Assembly (NCBI RefSeq): GCF_024436435.1 | Contig: NZ_JAFMZP010000001.1 | Span: 620,001-684,000, forward strand | Direction: 5' to 3' | DNA length: 64,000 nucleotides | Source of the DNA: Desertivirga xinjiangensis | Lineage (GTDB): Bacteria; Bacteroidota; Bacteroidia; Sphingobacteriales; Sphingobacteriaceae | Shown: one piece after another, positions 8,275 to 17,971 of the stretch | Position numbering within the stretch: position 1 is the first letter of the stretch | Layout: every line of letters begins with the position of its first letter | The notes under the pieces: generated by a model | What the model was told of the DNA's origin: nothing | Seen by the model: the letters and a program-made list of their open reading frames with translations, nothing else | Database searches by the model: none | Translations under genes and position numbers: made by a program

Positions 8275-10566
8275 ATGATTTCCACAATTTTTAGAACCTT
8301 TTTTTTTAGCGTAATAAGCTTTTATTCAGTTTCCCATTTCGCTTTCGCTCAAAATAGGAGTACTAAGTTAACCTCCTATGTTAATCCATTTATTGGCACT
8401 GGAGCACTTACAAACTCTCTAGCTGGCTGTACCTACCCGGGGGCCACCGTTCCTTTTGGAATGGTTCAGTTAAGTCCAGATACGCGTGAGGATCCTGGAT
8501 GGACCGCAACCTCAGGGTATGACCATAATGATAATACAATTGTCGGTTTTAGTCATACACATATGAGTGGTACGGGAGTCGCTGATCTTTTTGATATCCT
8601 TTTTATGCCCACAACTGGTGAAATAAAAACCAGGCCAGGAGACGCCTCTAAACCAGGCAGCGGCTATCGATCGAGATTCTCGCACAGTCAGGAAGAAGCG
8701 AGACCAGGTTATTATCAGGCCAAACTTCTGGATTACAACATCAATGCAGAGCTTACGGCTACCGAACATGGAGGCATGCATAGGTATAGCTTTTTAAATT
8801 CAGAAAGTAATCATTTAGTTGTAGACCTTAATCATGCAGCTACATGGCGCAAAGTCGTTAGTTCGCAATTTCGGGTCGTTAATGATCATGCTATTGAGGG
8901 ATATCGTTTAGTTACGGGGTGGGTAAAGCTCAGGAGAGTGTATTTTTATGCTGAGTTCTCAAGTCGCATACAAAAAGCACATCTTTATGACGGAGACAAC
9001 CAATATTCCGATGAAACAATAAATGGAACGGATTTAAGAGCTGTTTTAGACTTTGAATCGAAGTCTTCAAGTCCTCTAATTGTAAAAGTTGGCTTATCAA
9101 CAGTGAGCGCGCAAAATGCAAAACTGAATCTTGAAAGGGAAATACCCGGATGGGATTTTGATTTAGTTTCTCAGAATGCAGACCTTGCTTGGGAAAAGGA
9201 GCTCAACAAGATACAAGTTAGCGGGTCTGAACATAAAAAGCAGATTTTCTATACGGGACTTTACCACGCGCTTCTGCAACCCAATAATTTAGCTGATGTA
9301 AACGGGGAGTATGCTGCTGTGAATTCTAGCATAAAGAAGGCGAATGACAATAGTCATTATTCGACATTCTCGCTTTGGGACACGTATCGTGCTACCCACC
9401 CTTTATATACATTAATTGAGCCGGATAAAAATATCAAATTTGTTAATAATTTGATTCGACAATACGACGACTATGGCTATTTGCCTATTTGGCAGTTGTG
9501 GGGGCAAGAAAATTACTGTATGATCGGTAACCATGCAATACCTGTAATTGTGGATGCCGTTATGAAAGATATGCCCGGCATCGACGTTCAAAAAGCTTAT
9601 GAAGCAATCAGAAATTCCTCCCTTCGCAGCCATATTAACGCTCCTTTTTCGACATGGGAAAAATACCACTATATGCCGGAAAATTTACAGTCACAATCCG
9701 TCTCGCTAACTTTAGAGATGTCCTACGATGATTGGTGTGTAGCTCAGTTAGCGAAGAAACTTGGTAAAATCGAAGATTATGAAAGATTTTCCAAGAGATC
9801 ACAATACTACCAAAACCTATATGATAAGAAAATCAACTTCTTTAGAGCTAAAAGTGATGCTGGGAAATTTATTGAACCGTTTAGCCCAATAAAGTATGGT
9901 GCAAATGGTGGAAATCCTTTCACTGAGGGGAATGCATGGCAGTATTATTGGTACGTACCGCATGACGTGTATGATTTGATAAAGTTGACGGGAGGAGATA
10001 GAGCTTTCGGAGCGAAGCTTGATACATTTTTTACTCTTAATGCCAAACCTTCTGAAGTGAACGGAAATGTCTCAGGGTTTATAGGTCAATATGCTCATGG
10101 AAATGAACCAAGCCACCATGTTGCTTATCTCTATAATTATGTTGGTCAGCCTTGGAAAACCCAGTTCTATGTCGCAAAGATAATTAATGAACTGTATACG
10201 AATGATTTTGCGGGATATGTGGGCAATGAAGATTGTGGACAAATGTCCTCTTGGTATATATTTAGTAGTATGGGTTTTTATCCCGTAAATCCTGCAAACG
10301 GTATTTATTCAATAGGTAGCCCAGCGTTTGATGAAGCAAAGATCCAATTGTCAAATGGCAATACATTTATTATAAAAGCATCGAGTCTTTCCAAGGATAA
10401 TATTTATATTCAGTCGGCTCTACTAAATGGCAAACCCTACTTCCATACATTTCTACTGCATAAGGATATTGAGCAAGGGGGAGAATTAAGTTTTATAATG
10501 GGGCCAAAGCCGAATAGAAACTGGGGCACAAGGAAAGGGGATCGGCCAGGAATCACAGCTTATTAA
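8275..10566 (+). CDS. GH92 family alpha-1,2-mannosidase, secreted
   Basis: A glycosidase of about 763 residues in the GH92 family of calcium-dependent exo-alpha-mannosidases, common in Bacteroidota glycan loci. Landmarks are YVNPFIGTG, CTYPGATVPFGMVQLSPDT, GFSHTHMSGTG, EGNAWQYYWYVPHD and GNEDCGQMSSWYIFSSMGFY, which covers the usual metal and acid region. The ATG at 8275 gives a normal signal peptide (MISTIFRTFFFSVISF to FAFA-Q); an ATG 13 codons upstream at 8236 is an alternative start. It is the last gene before a terminator. Together with GH29 it suggests trimming of fucosylated, mannose-containing glycans. Confidence 0.93.
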   Translation: MISTIFRTFFFSVISFYSVSHFAFAQNRSTKLTSYVNPFIGTGALTNSLAGCTYPGATVPFGMVQLSPDTREDPGWTATSGYDHNDNTIVGFSHTHMSGTGVADLFDILFMPTTGEIKTRPGDASKPGSGYRSRFSHSQEEARPGYYQAKLLDYNINAELTATEHGGMHRYSFLNSESNHLVVDLNHAATWRKVVSSQFRVVNDHAIEGYRLVTGWVKLRRVYFYAEFSSRIQKAHLYDGDNQYSDETINGTDLRAVLDFESKSSSPLIVKVGLSTVSAQNAKLNLEREIPGWDFDLVSQNADLAWEKELNKIQVSGSEHKKQIFYTGLYHALLQPNNLADVNGEYAAVNSSIKKANDNSHYSTFSLWDTYRATHPLYTLIEPDKNIKFVNNLIRQYDDYGYLPIWQLWGQENYCMIGNHAIPVIVDAVMKDMPGIDVQKAYEAIRNSSLRSHINAPFSTWEKYHYMPENLQSQSVSLTLEMSYDDWCVAQLAKKLGKIEDYERFSKRSQYYQNLYDKKINFFRAKSDAGKFIEPFSPIKYGANGGNPFTEGNAWQYYWYVPHDVYDLIKLTGGDRAFGAKLDTFFTLNAKPSEVNGNVSGFIGQYAHGNEPSHHVAYLYNYVGQPWKTQFYVAKIINELYTNDFAGYVGNEDCGQMSSWYIFSSMGFYPVNPANGIYSIGSPAFDEAKIQLSNGNTFIIKASSLSKDNIYIQSALLNGKPYFHTFLLHKDIEQGGELSFIMGPKPNRNWGTRKGDRPGITAY

Positions 10567-10658
10567 ATTATAATTTTAATGATGACGGTAACATCTTTGA
10601 TATACCAGTATTAGATCATCTAATTTTCACTTCCGAAGGATATCTTTCCTTTGCAGAG

Positions 10659-10684
10659 GAGGGGCTTCTATAGCCCCTTTTATT
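10659..10684 (+). terminator. Rho-independent terminator after the GH92 gene
   Basis: GGGGCT at 10661-10666 pairs with AGCCCC at 10672-10677 across a five-base loop and is followed by TTTTATTTATT. It ends the sugar locus about 95 bp after the GH92 stop codon. Confidence 0.75.
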
Positions 10685-10729
10685 TATTCTAAGAAAACTC
10701 TGTGAAATGTGTTCTTATGATTTTTCTCA

Positions 10730-10737
10730 TATTTTTG
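10730..10737 (+). promoter_or_regulatory. Bacteroidota-type -7 promoter box
   Basis: TATTTTTG matches TAnnTTTG and lies 21 bp before the ATG at 10759, downstream of the GH92 terminator. It argues that an upstream in-frame ATG at 10707 lies in the leader or promoter rather than being the true start. Confidence 0.4.
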
Positions 10738-10758
10738 CTTTGAATCTATCCTTTACCA

Positions 10759-11741
10759 TGAATGCAGAAAACAAGTTAGCTGGGCCATCAGCTGGACTTA
10801 AACCTAAAGTATTATTAATAGGTGCTACTGGAAAACTTGGAAGTAGCGTTCTTGATCAACTCCTTAAAGAAAAGCATAAGTATGAAGTTAGGTTGTTAGT
10901 GCGTAAGCCACTCCTTGATCTAGGTTGCCAAAATTTCATCGCTGATATTTTAAAAGATGATTTGACTTTACCGTTTAGTTGGGCCGATGTTGTGGTAAAC
11001 TGTAGCGGCTTAGTTTCTTATTTGAAAAATGATAAGCGGCGTTTGCATAAGCTTAACGTTGAAGGTATAAAAAGCATAATATCAGCCTGTAACAAGTTCA
11101 AGAAACCACTTATTCATTCCAGCTCCGCTATTGCTTATGGAAGTTCCTCTAATCCGGTTATATTCAAGGAGGGGGATTCTTTAGAACAAGTTTATAAAGG
11201 TGAATATGCAAAATCAAAGTTTCTAGCGGACCAAATTGTTCAGGCTTCTGAAATTCCTTACATAATTTTTCGGCCTGGCACATTGATTTCTACACTTACG
11301 AAACTTTACAAGTTCTATAAGAAAGGCTTTGTGGCGGAACTAAAGGGGGGGGCAAGCTTTGCTCTTCGCGATGAAGTTGCAAAGGCTTATGTCTCTGGAA
11401 TTGATTTATTATTGACAAGAGAAGTACATGCGATATTTAATTTGGGTGGTAACAACTTGACGTTCATTGATGTATTCGCAAGCTTTAAGAAGTTGGACTA
11501 TAGGCAGACAAAAGTTATCAGGAACAATGTTTTAAATGCTTTAAGCATTGCTAATGATTGCTTCCTGAACCCGCTTTTTAAAAAGAATATATTAACTCGC
11601 GATAATTTTATCACCGGTAATCATTTTACTTTTATAGACTCAACCAAAGCTCAACAAGAGCTGAATTATAAAATTCCTCCATTTAATCTATCCCTGAAAG
11701 AAGTAGTTGACAATGATATTAAGCGACGAAGCAATTCTTAA
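10759..11741 (+). CDS. Extended SDR family NAD(P)-dependent epimerase/dehydratase-like protein
   Basis: A protein of 327 residues with an N-terminal Rossmann motif, LLIGATGKLGSSVLD (GxxGxxG), and the YxxxK pair in YAKSKFLAD after the Ser-rich strand IHSSSAIAYG. This is the extended SDR fold used by nucleoside-diphosphate-sugar epimerases and related enzymes; the substrate cannot be read. The start at 10759 is preferred over 10707 because of the promoter box between them. Its 3' end overlaps the hybrid kinase start by 29 bp, so the two genes are translationally coupled. That is unusual for an SDR enzyme and suggests its product or cofactor state could be linked to the signalling protein. This last point is inference. 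Confidence 0.75.
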
Positions 11742-14556
11742 CTTTATTAGAACAAATTATCCCGAACAAAGCAATTATTCCTTTTCAGATCTAAAAATTG
11801 ATATTCAACAGAGGTTTGTAGTTGTGAAGGATATTCATGAAGTCAATGAAGACGAAATTGACATCACAAAAGATGTTTTTGTTAGAGGATTGAATCCTGA
11901 CAGGCAAACTAACAGTGTGAATATCATTAATATTTGTGATTCTGTTGCTGCAGAGAGCCACGGACTTGATGAAGAAATTTACCAGGAACTTGAACGGTAT
12001 AACCGACGTTACACTAAAGCCTTCCTTCGAAATGGTTCCCGGTGGGTGGATTTGGGAGCCTTTAATCTTTGTGCCATGAAAGCGAGGCAATTATACGGCA
12101 ATTTAAATCCTAGAACAATATTTAATATTAGTAAAAGCACTTATTTACTTAATAATAACCTCCTTAATACTGCTAACATCCGGTTAAGTCTTGTTAATCT
12201 AAGATCATGTCTTGAGTTGATGCATTTGGAGATCAGGAAGATGAATTACGATATGATTATGCGTCCTGTTACTACTCAAGTGTTGGATAAAGGTTTTGAA
12301 ACTCTTATTCAGACAAAATATATCAATAATTTCGGCTTAAGCAGAGATATTCATTTCGATCACGAATTTCAAGTCTTTGGTACCCTTGCAGGTTTGGTGG
12401 CAAGAAAGAACAGAGGCGTTTTCGGAAACATAAAGCCTTATTATTATCAATACGATCTATTCAAAGTACTTACTGCAGATTACTCTTATTTAGGTTTAAA
12501 GGTAACTGTTGGAAATGGTGTAACTGAACCGATTTTTGTAAACGGAAAGCAACTAGCCCATAAGGCGCTATTGAAACGCAAGGGAGTTAATGCTAATTTC
12601 TCATCCTCTTCGAAATTAACGGGTAAGCTGCTGGCTAGCTACAAATTTCACAAGTACTCGGATATTTACGATTATACTTCTCCCGTTGAATTAGATCAGG
12701 TCAACAAGGGAGAACTAGATAATTTGATATCATCGAGAGATGGGATTGTCGTGTATTTAGTTGATGAAACGCTTTTCGATAGTTATAGCATCTACGATAC
12801 CATAAATCCAAGATCAGGAATTGTAGTTGAAAAGGGTGAAGTGTTCAATGCTCCCTATAACTTATTTGGGATTAATTATGTAAATAAGAACTCAGCCCGG
12901 AACTTGTGGAAAGTTTGGGATCAGATATTGCTTTTTTCAAAAACAAATAAGAGTGATCAGCTAGAACGAATAAAGCTGTTTGATTCTCTTATGATGCAGC
13001 AGAAGAATGCTATAGCCCGCGCGGAACAAGCAGAAAGGCTTGTGAAAGATCTACAAGAGAGCAATGACCGAATCCATGATCTTAATGAAACGTTGACACT
13101 GAAAGTTGCTGAGCGTACACAGCAGTTAGAAAAGGCAAATGAGCTGCAAAGAAACACTTTTGTGAATCTGGTACATGAAACCAGAACACCGTTAACAATT
13201 GCTAATAATTATCTTGAAGAATACATCGAAAAATATGGAAGCGTTGAAGAGCTCGAGATCATAAAAGCTGCCGTAAATAAATTCACTATGGACATGACCG
13301 CACTTTTTGATATTGAACGTTACAATCGAGGGCTAGAAATTTATAAGCATGACAAAGAGTGTAACTTTAGTGAGATTTTGCAGGAAAGCTGGTTGCTTTT
13401 CGAACCCTACCTGAAGAAGCGGAATTTAAGATTCGACTCACATATAGAACCCAATATTTTCATAACCGCCGACCCAATTGCTTTGAATAGATTGATTAAC
13501 AATCTCATTGATAATGGCATAAAGTATTCATTTGACGAAGGGTTGGTCTCGGTACTGCTGCTGAAAGTTGGAGACCGGGTGGAGTTTACGGTTAAGGATA
13601 CAGGAAGAGGGATTCCTCGAAAGCTACAAAAAAAAATATTTGAGCCCTATTACCAGATCAATCATGAAAAGGAAAGTTTTCAAGGAATGGGGTTGGGGTT
13701 ACCAATTGTTAAAAAAGTGATCGATAGTTTAAGGGGGGAAATTGCCATCGATAGTAATCCAGCATCCTATGCGGGAACAACTGTGACTGTTTCTTTACCT
13801 TATTCTGTAGAAGCACCTGTAAGAGCTAAAGGTTCTGAGAGAATTGCTGCGGGATCAATTTCAGAACCATTATTGGATAATTTGAAAATTAGCATTCAAG
13901 AGCATAAAAAGGATCGTCACAATTTGTTAGTTGTGGAAGATAATGTTTTGATGCTGAATTATCTTAATAATAAGCTAAGCCTAGAGTATAACGTACATAC
14001 GGCTTCAAACGGAGTGGAAGCTATAAAAACTTTGCAGGGACTCGAGGCTCTACCAAGCCTAATTGTTTCTGATATTATGATGGACAGAATGGACGGATAT
14101 GAATTTGCGAAGGTTTTGTCAGAAAATAAAAGATTAGCTCATATACCTATTATATTCCTCACAGCCAAGAATACAGCAATTGACAAACTGAAAGGTTTGC
14201 AGCTGGGGGCAGTAGATTTCATTAATAAACCATACTCCTTTGGTGAATTAAGGCTCAAGATTGAGGCCATTATCAGTAAGATTTCCATTCCGGCAAGAGC
14301 TCAACTTGCTGGGGAACCATCAACTTTACAGGATCGGTATTACGACCGGTTCGAGGAGAATTGTACAAAATATCGCCTTACTAAGCGCGAGGTAGAAATT
14401 GCAGTTCTAGTGATGGATGGATTAAATAGTTTTGAAATTGCTGATAAATTAAATATTGCAGAGCGTACTGTTACTACTCATTTTCATAATATTTATCAAA
14501 AGCTGGATGTTTCTGGGCGACTCGAGATGATAAAGAAGCTTCAGGGTAGCCTGTAG
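11713..14556 (+). CDS. Soluble hybrid sensor kinase/response regulator with LuxR-type HTH
   Basis: A protein of about 947 residues carrying a whole two-component pathway in one chain. Residues 1-420 match no domain I recognise and contain no membrane segment. A coiled coil follows (430-485), then HisKA with LVHETRTPLT (His about 488), HATPase with NNLIDNGIKYS (about 600) and GRGIPRKLQKKIFEPYYQ, and REC with LLVVEDN, the phosphoacceptor Asp in LIVSDIMMDRMDGYEF (about 787) and Lys in INKPYSF. A LuxR HTH ends it (LTKREVEIAVLVMDGLNSFE, AERTVTTHFHNIYQKL). The ATG at 11713 is preferred to the TTG at 11707. Lying just upstream of rteC, it may do the job of the separate RteA/RteB pair of Bacteroides elements. 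That comparison is inference. Confidence 0.88.
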   Translation: MILSDEAILNFIRTNYPEQSNYSFSDLKIDIQQRFVVVKDIHEVNEDEIDITKDVFVRGLNPDRQTNSVNIINICDSVAAESHGLDEEIYQELERYNRRYTKAFLRNGSRWVDLGAFNLCAMKARQLYGNLNPRTIFNISKSTYLLNNNLLNTANIRLSLVNLRSCLELMHLEIRKMNYDMIMRPVTTQVLDKGFETLIQTKYINNFGLSRDIHFDHEFQVFGTLAGLVARKNRGVFGNIKPYYYQYDLFKVLTADYSYLGLKVTVGNGVTEPIFVNGKQLAHKALLKRKGVNANFSSSSKLTGKLLASYKFHKYSDIYDYTSPVELDQVNKGELDNLISSRDGIVVYLVDETLFDSYSIYDTINPRSGIVVEKGEVFNAPYNLFGINYVNKNSARNLWKVWDQILLFSKTNKSDQLERIKLFDSLMMQQKNAIARAEQAERLVKDLQESNDRIHDLNETLTLKVAERTQQLEKANELQRNTFVNLVHETRTPLTIANNYLEEYIEKYGSVEELEIIKAAVNKFTMDMTALFDIERYNRGLEIYKHDKECNFSEILQESWLLFEPYLKKRNLRFDSHIEPNIFITADPIALNRLINNLIDNGIKYSFDEGLVSVLLLKVGDRVEFTVKDTGRGIPRKLQKKIFEPYYQINHEKESFQGMGLGLPIVKKVIDSLRGEIAIDSNPASYAGTTVTVSLPYSVEAPVRAKGSERIAAGSISEPLLDNLKISIQEHKKDRHNLLVVEDNVLMLNYLNNKLSLEYNVHTASNGVEAIKTLQGLEALPSLIVSDIMMDRMDGYEFAKVLSENKRLAHIPIIFLTAKNTAIDKLKGLQLGAVDFINKPYSFGELRLKIEAIISKISIPARAQLAGEPSTLQDRYYDRFEENCTKYRLTKREVEIAVLVMDGLNSFEIADKLNIAERTVTTHFHNIYQKLDVSGRLEMIKKLQGSL

Positions 14557-14769
14557 GCAGTACGTAAGGTTATGTATATCCCTACGTTGTTTTACGTATT
14601 GCTTCTATTGTGTTGATTATTAGGTTTCGTAATGGTCTACGTAGTGTTTACGTATGAAAATACAGAGGTTTGCGTATTTACACAAATGTGGAATTCCTTC
14701 ACATTTGTTGTTAGCAGAGTGAGAATAAACGCCAGTTAACCGGCTATGCAAGTCAAACCTATTTAAGAC
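14557..14769. promoter_or_regulatory. TACGTA-rich leader and inverted repeat upstream of rteC
   Basis: Within about 115 bp the palindrome TACGTA occurs at 14561-14566, 14593-14598, 14638-14643 and 14649-14654, with near matches TACGTT at 14583 and TGCGTA at 14671. Just downstream, ACAAATGTG at 14682-14690 and CACATTTGT at 14700-14708 form a perfect 9+9 bp inverted repeat around a GGAATTCC core, about 60 bp before the rteC start. The layout suggests several binding sites for the adjacent LuxR-type regulator and a separate operator, but binding is not shown. Confidence 0.5.
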
Positions 14770-15618
14770 ATGTTACAACAACCTTACGACTTTTTGCTCG
14801 AACAACAACGCGACGAGCTAAACCTAATTCAGAATGCAAACGCTAATCCTACTCAAAAACTGCGAGGGTCTCTGGATTTAGTACAGAAAAACCTAGATCA
14901 TTTGAAAATCATTGCGAAGGCTGGTTTCCCGAATGTGGAGGAAGAGATACAGTTTTTCAAGCATGTAAAGCCTGAATTTTATTCTGATAAAATTTATGTA
15001 GTAGAGTTACATGCTTTAAACTCGGACCTGCCCTTGGGTAAATCGGAAACAGTGGATGGTTTTCTTGAAGCGGAGTTACAGTATATACAGCGCTTCTTTC
15101 AAGCGTACTCCTTTTATTACCAATACTACAAACTAGGTTTTACCGAGTTAGACCATAGCTATTTTTTAAGGAATGTTAAGCCTGTCAATCTTACTCTTGA
15201 GATACCTGAAAGCGATCCTGATTTTTCAACTAGCCTAGATTATCATTTTGCAAAGTTTATCGCTTATGAGAAAGTAAGATTAACCATAGTTAGTAAGCTT
15301 CACAATCTTCAGACTCCTAATCAAACGGCATTGTCTTCTGGCGATTCCAGGACAAGCCTAAAGTGGACTGGAGATTCAATTAATCTTGTAGAAATTGCTT
15401 ATGGAATTTGGCTAACCGGCCAATTCAATAACGGAAATGCGGGTATTTCAGAAATTGTAAGGTTTTTGGAGGACTCGTTTCAGGTGAAGATAGGAAGAGC
15501 ACACAGGCGTTGGACAGAAATAGCACAAAGGAAGAGAGAAAGCCATACTAGGCATCTGGACAAAATGCAGGAAGCGATTTTGCAAAGAATTGACGGAGAG
15601 TTAGATTTGAAGAAGTAG
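14770..15618 (+). CDS. rteC: RteC-family regulator of conjugative element excision/transfer
   Basis: A 282-residue protein with the shape of RteC from Bacteroides conjugative transposons. It has a helical N-terminus (FLLEQQRDELNLIQNANANP), a central segment FQAYSFYYQYYKLGFTELDH, and the conserved C-terminal KWTGDSINLVEIAYGIWLTG with NNGNAGISEIVRFLEDSF and RRWTEIAQRKRE. That C-terminus corresponds to a winged-helix DNA-binding domain. In CTnDOT, RteC activates the excision operon in response to the RteA/RteB two-component system. Here the gene follows a one-protein hybrid kinase and a motif-rich leader. A terminator lies 20 bp downstream. Its presence marks this side of the window as part of the mobile element or its regulatory arm. 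Confidence 0.85.
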   Translation: MLQQPYDFLLEQQRDELNLIQNANANPTQKLRGSLDLVQKNLDHLKIIAKAGFPNVEEEIQFFKHVKPEFYSDKIYVVELHALNSDLPLGKSETVDGFLEAELQYIQRFFQAYSFYYQYYKLGFTELDHSYFLRNVKPVNLTLEIPESDPDFSTSLDYHFAKFIAYEKVRLTIVSKLHNLQTPNQTALSSGDSRTSLKWTGDSINLVEIAYGIWLTGQFNNGNAGISEIVRFLEDSFQVKIGRAHRRWTEIAQRKRESHTRHLDKMQEAILQRIDGELDLKK

Positions 15619-15637
15619 CTGAGCTATTAATCAAATT

Positions 15638-15666
15638 AAAAGAGGCTGTTTTTGCAGCCTCTTTCC
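15638..15666 (+). terminator. Rho-independent terminator after rteC
   Basis: AAAGAGGCTG at 15639-15648 pairs perfectly with CAGCCTCTTT at 15655-15664 across a six-base T/G loop. It starts 20 bp after the rteC stop. Confidence 0.8.
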
Positions 15667-16033
15667 CCAAAACAATTGAGAAGCCGCCTGGGTTATAATA
15701 GAAAGGGACGAGCAGCCTAGAACCACACTTGCAAGAGCGAGCCAAGATCTTTTTAACAATATTTCCCTACCTTACTATCGAGATTATCTTTGGGATATGT
15801 TGAGCGCAGGCTTGGCAAAGACTTCAATACATGAAATAGGAGATTCTAAGGGTTGTTTACAAGCTTTTGTTTCTATTTAAAGCTTTCTGTATTTGTTACA
15901 ACCTATCTCATCGTTGAAAACTTAATTTCTCATTTTTCTCAACTTCTTCGACTTTGGTACAAATTTTCCAATTATGAAGTTTAACGTTTTTTACAATGTA
16001 AAGATTTAAGCAACTGGGAGTACTGGGCTTGTA
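15667..16033 (+). other. Gene-poor stretch with a possible degraded reading frame
   Basis: No gene is assigned. One plus-strand frame stays open for about 65 codons up to a TAA at 15880. It reads LFNNISLPYYRDYLWDMLSA near its centre but has no good start codon upstream, so it could be the remnant of a small accessory gene. The remaining bases to 16033 are A+T-rich and end at the target duplication of the IS21 element. Confidence 0.25.
16027..16033. repeat. Target-site duplication, left copy
   Basis: GCTTGTA directly precedes the left tip (TGTCATCGG) of the IS21-family element and is repeated exactly at 18113-18119 after the right tip. Confidence 0.7.
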
Positions 16034-16148
16034 TGTCATCGGAAATTAGCAATGTACATTTAATGGCAAATAAGGATGTACATCCTGCTTGATCTGATAA
16101 GAGAGAATCGGCAAATAAGGATGCTCGATTTAAGGCAAAGGTAGGGTG

Positions 16149-16432
16149 TTAACTTGAAGTTTCAAAAATTGATTTTCTATTCTGCATCCTGTACCTTTCT
16201 CCAGCGAGCTGAATGATTTCGCAGCGATACAAAAGTCTGTCTAAAAGCGCAGTTGTGATTACCTCATCACCCATTACCTCCACCCATTGCTTTAGAGATT
16301 TATTGGTGGTGATCACAAAAGATGCCTTTTCATGTAAGCCGTTTACAAAGTTCAAGAACAGGTTTGCCTCTATCTTTGAATTGGAGATCATCATGATATC
16401 GTCGATGATAATCAGATGAGCTTTGCAAAGCT
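16149..16432 (-). pseudogene. istB: istB C-terminal fragment (IS21 helper ATPase)
   Basis: Only the C-terminal part of the IstB AAA+ helper remains. It starts abruptly at a segment encoding AHLIIIDDIMM, the Walker B region, and continues through SFVITTNKSLKQWVEVMGDE and ALLDRLLYRCEIIQLAGERY to a normal stop. The N-terminal half with the Walker A motif is missing because a deletion joins this piece to istA at about 16433-16440. Without Walker A it cannot bind ATP, so it should not support transposition. Confidence 0.85.
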
Positions 16433-16435
16433 GCT

Positions 16436-17925
16436 TTTTTCAGATTGGCAGGGTCCAGGAGCTTGATTACAGCTTCCTTTGGGTATATTTCTGTGCTGCC
16501 TTTGATCTGGCGTAACACTTCCCGGAAAGCGATGGCATCAAATAGTTCCCGGCCCGTGCATTCTTTTAGCGCTGCCCTCAAGGCTGAATGGTCATGCCCA
16601 CCAGCGGAATCCCGTATGGATAAAAGCTGATCCCTCACGTAGCGGGGCTTCTGGTCACGTACTTTCTCCAGAAACAGGGTTGCTTGCTGCTGGTCCTCAA
16701 ACATGCTGGCTATCTGGCGCATTAGCTCCCGTATACTGCTGCTTTTATCCCGTTTATGATCGGTATTAATGATCGTATTCCCTCTGCCATGCGGAATTTG
16801 ATGCTTGCAAAGCAGTTGCTCATTCTGGTCATAGACAGCCAGTGAGCCATTCTCATCCAGCCGAAGCTTAACTGAACATCCTCTTGCAGAATAGGTTCCC
16901 TGGGGTAAGGAATAGGTGTTTCCCTGATAATTGAACATGTTGTCTTTCAATACCATTCCGGTGATATAGTCTGGCATCAGGCCAATAGGTGCCCAGGACT
17001 GAAGATGTGCTCTTTCCAGTCGCGATTCCTCCATTGGAACTTCTCCTGTAGTACCATGTACCATGGCATTTCCGGTTCGTTCCAGCCAGGCCAGGGCTTC
17101 TCTTTGCAGAATATCAAGATCATGGTAGAGCCTTCCGTAAAGGAAGTTCTTTTTGATGTAGCCAATCACATTCTCAATCTTTCCCTTGCTCTCCGGATCA
17201 TTCTTACGGCAGAAGTAAGGCTGGTAATCCCGCTCAAAGATGTACTCCTTGAAGTCTTTGGTAAGCAGCAGGTTGCCCAGGTTTTCATCCACCAGAAAAA
17301 GCCGGTCCTGGTCATAAACGATTTCTTTGGGAAGTCCCTTAAAGTACTCAAATGCTGCCTCATGTGCCTGGATAGCTGTTTTAGTGGTAAAGGGACGTTC
17401 CGAGAAATAAACATACTTATAACGACTGGCTGAGAGCACCATACTGAAGAAGTATACCTTCTTCCTGCCTTCATTGCCTCTAAGAATATACTGCCCAAAG
17501 TCTGCCTGTGCCTATGCTCCGTAAGGTAACTCTTCTACCCTGAAATAATCTCTTACTTTTTCTTCGACGATGATCTGGTACTTCTGACGTACCCACATCA
17601 CGAAGTTATAAACGGTGCGGGGACTGTTGGCTGCAAAATCAGGATGATGTTCCTTGAGCCAATCGTGGATCTGAGCACTACTGGCTGAAGGTAGCGCTTG
17701 CAGCTTGTCTCTAACAAAGCTTACATAGGGAGCCAGAAGCTTTCGCCGATTATCCATTCCCAACAGGAACTCTTCATATTCCTGCTGACTCATTTCGGCG
17801 TATTTCTTTACCGTTCTGCGATCCAGGCCAAGATAGTTGGCCACTTCTGTGAAGGTTGAGCCCTCCACTAACATTTTTTGAATTTGATGATATATGATCC
17901 ATTGATTAATGGTTTTTTTATCCAT
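16436..17925 (-). pseudogene. istA: istA transposase with premature TAG (IS21 family)
   Basis: Encodes an IS21-type transposase: N-terminal HTH (STFTEVANYLGLDRRTVKKY), then the DDE core with QADFGQY, KGLPKEIVYDQDRLFL and NDPESKGKIENVIGYIKKNF. Reading is interrupted by a single in-frame TAG at 17512-17514 between PYGA and AQADFG, where related proteins would have a sense codon such as CAG. The frame continues on both sides without a shift, so this is a point nonsense mutation. At the 3' end the coding sequence runs across a deletion into istB sequence and then out of frame to 16330. Confidence 0.85.
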
Positions 17926-17971
17926 TTTTGGGCAGTTAACTTAAAATTAAATCTGCCGCGAAAGTGGCGTT

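Noticed and set aside
10707-10758. Upstream ATG of the SDR gene at 10707
   Set aside because: A TAnnTTTG promoter box lies between it and the ATG at 10759, and the extra residues do not look like part of the Rossmann fold.
16213-17433. Plus-strand open frames across the IS21 element
   Set aside because: They are antisense to istA and istB, which have clear transposase motifs on the minus strand.
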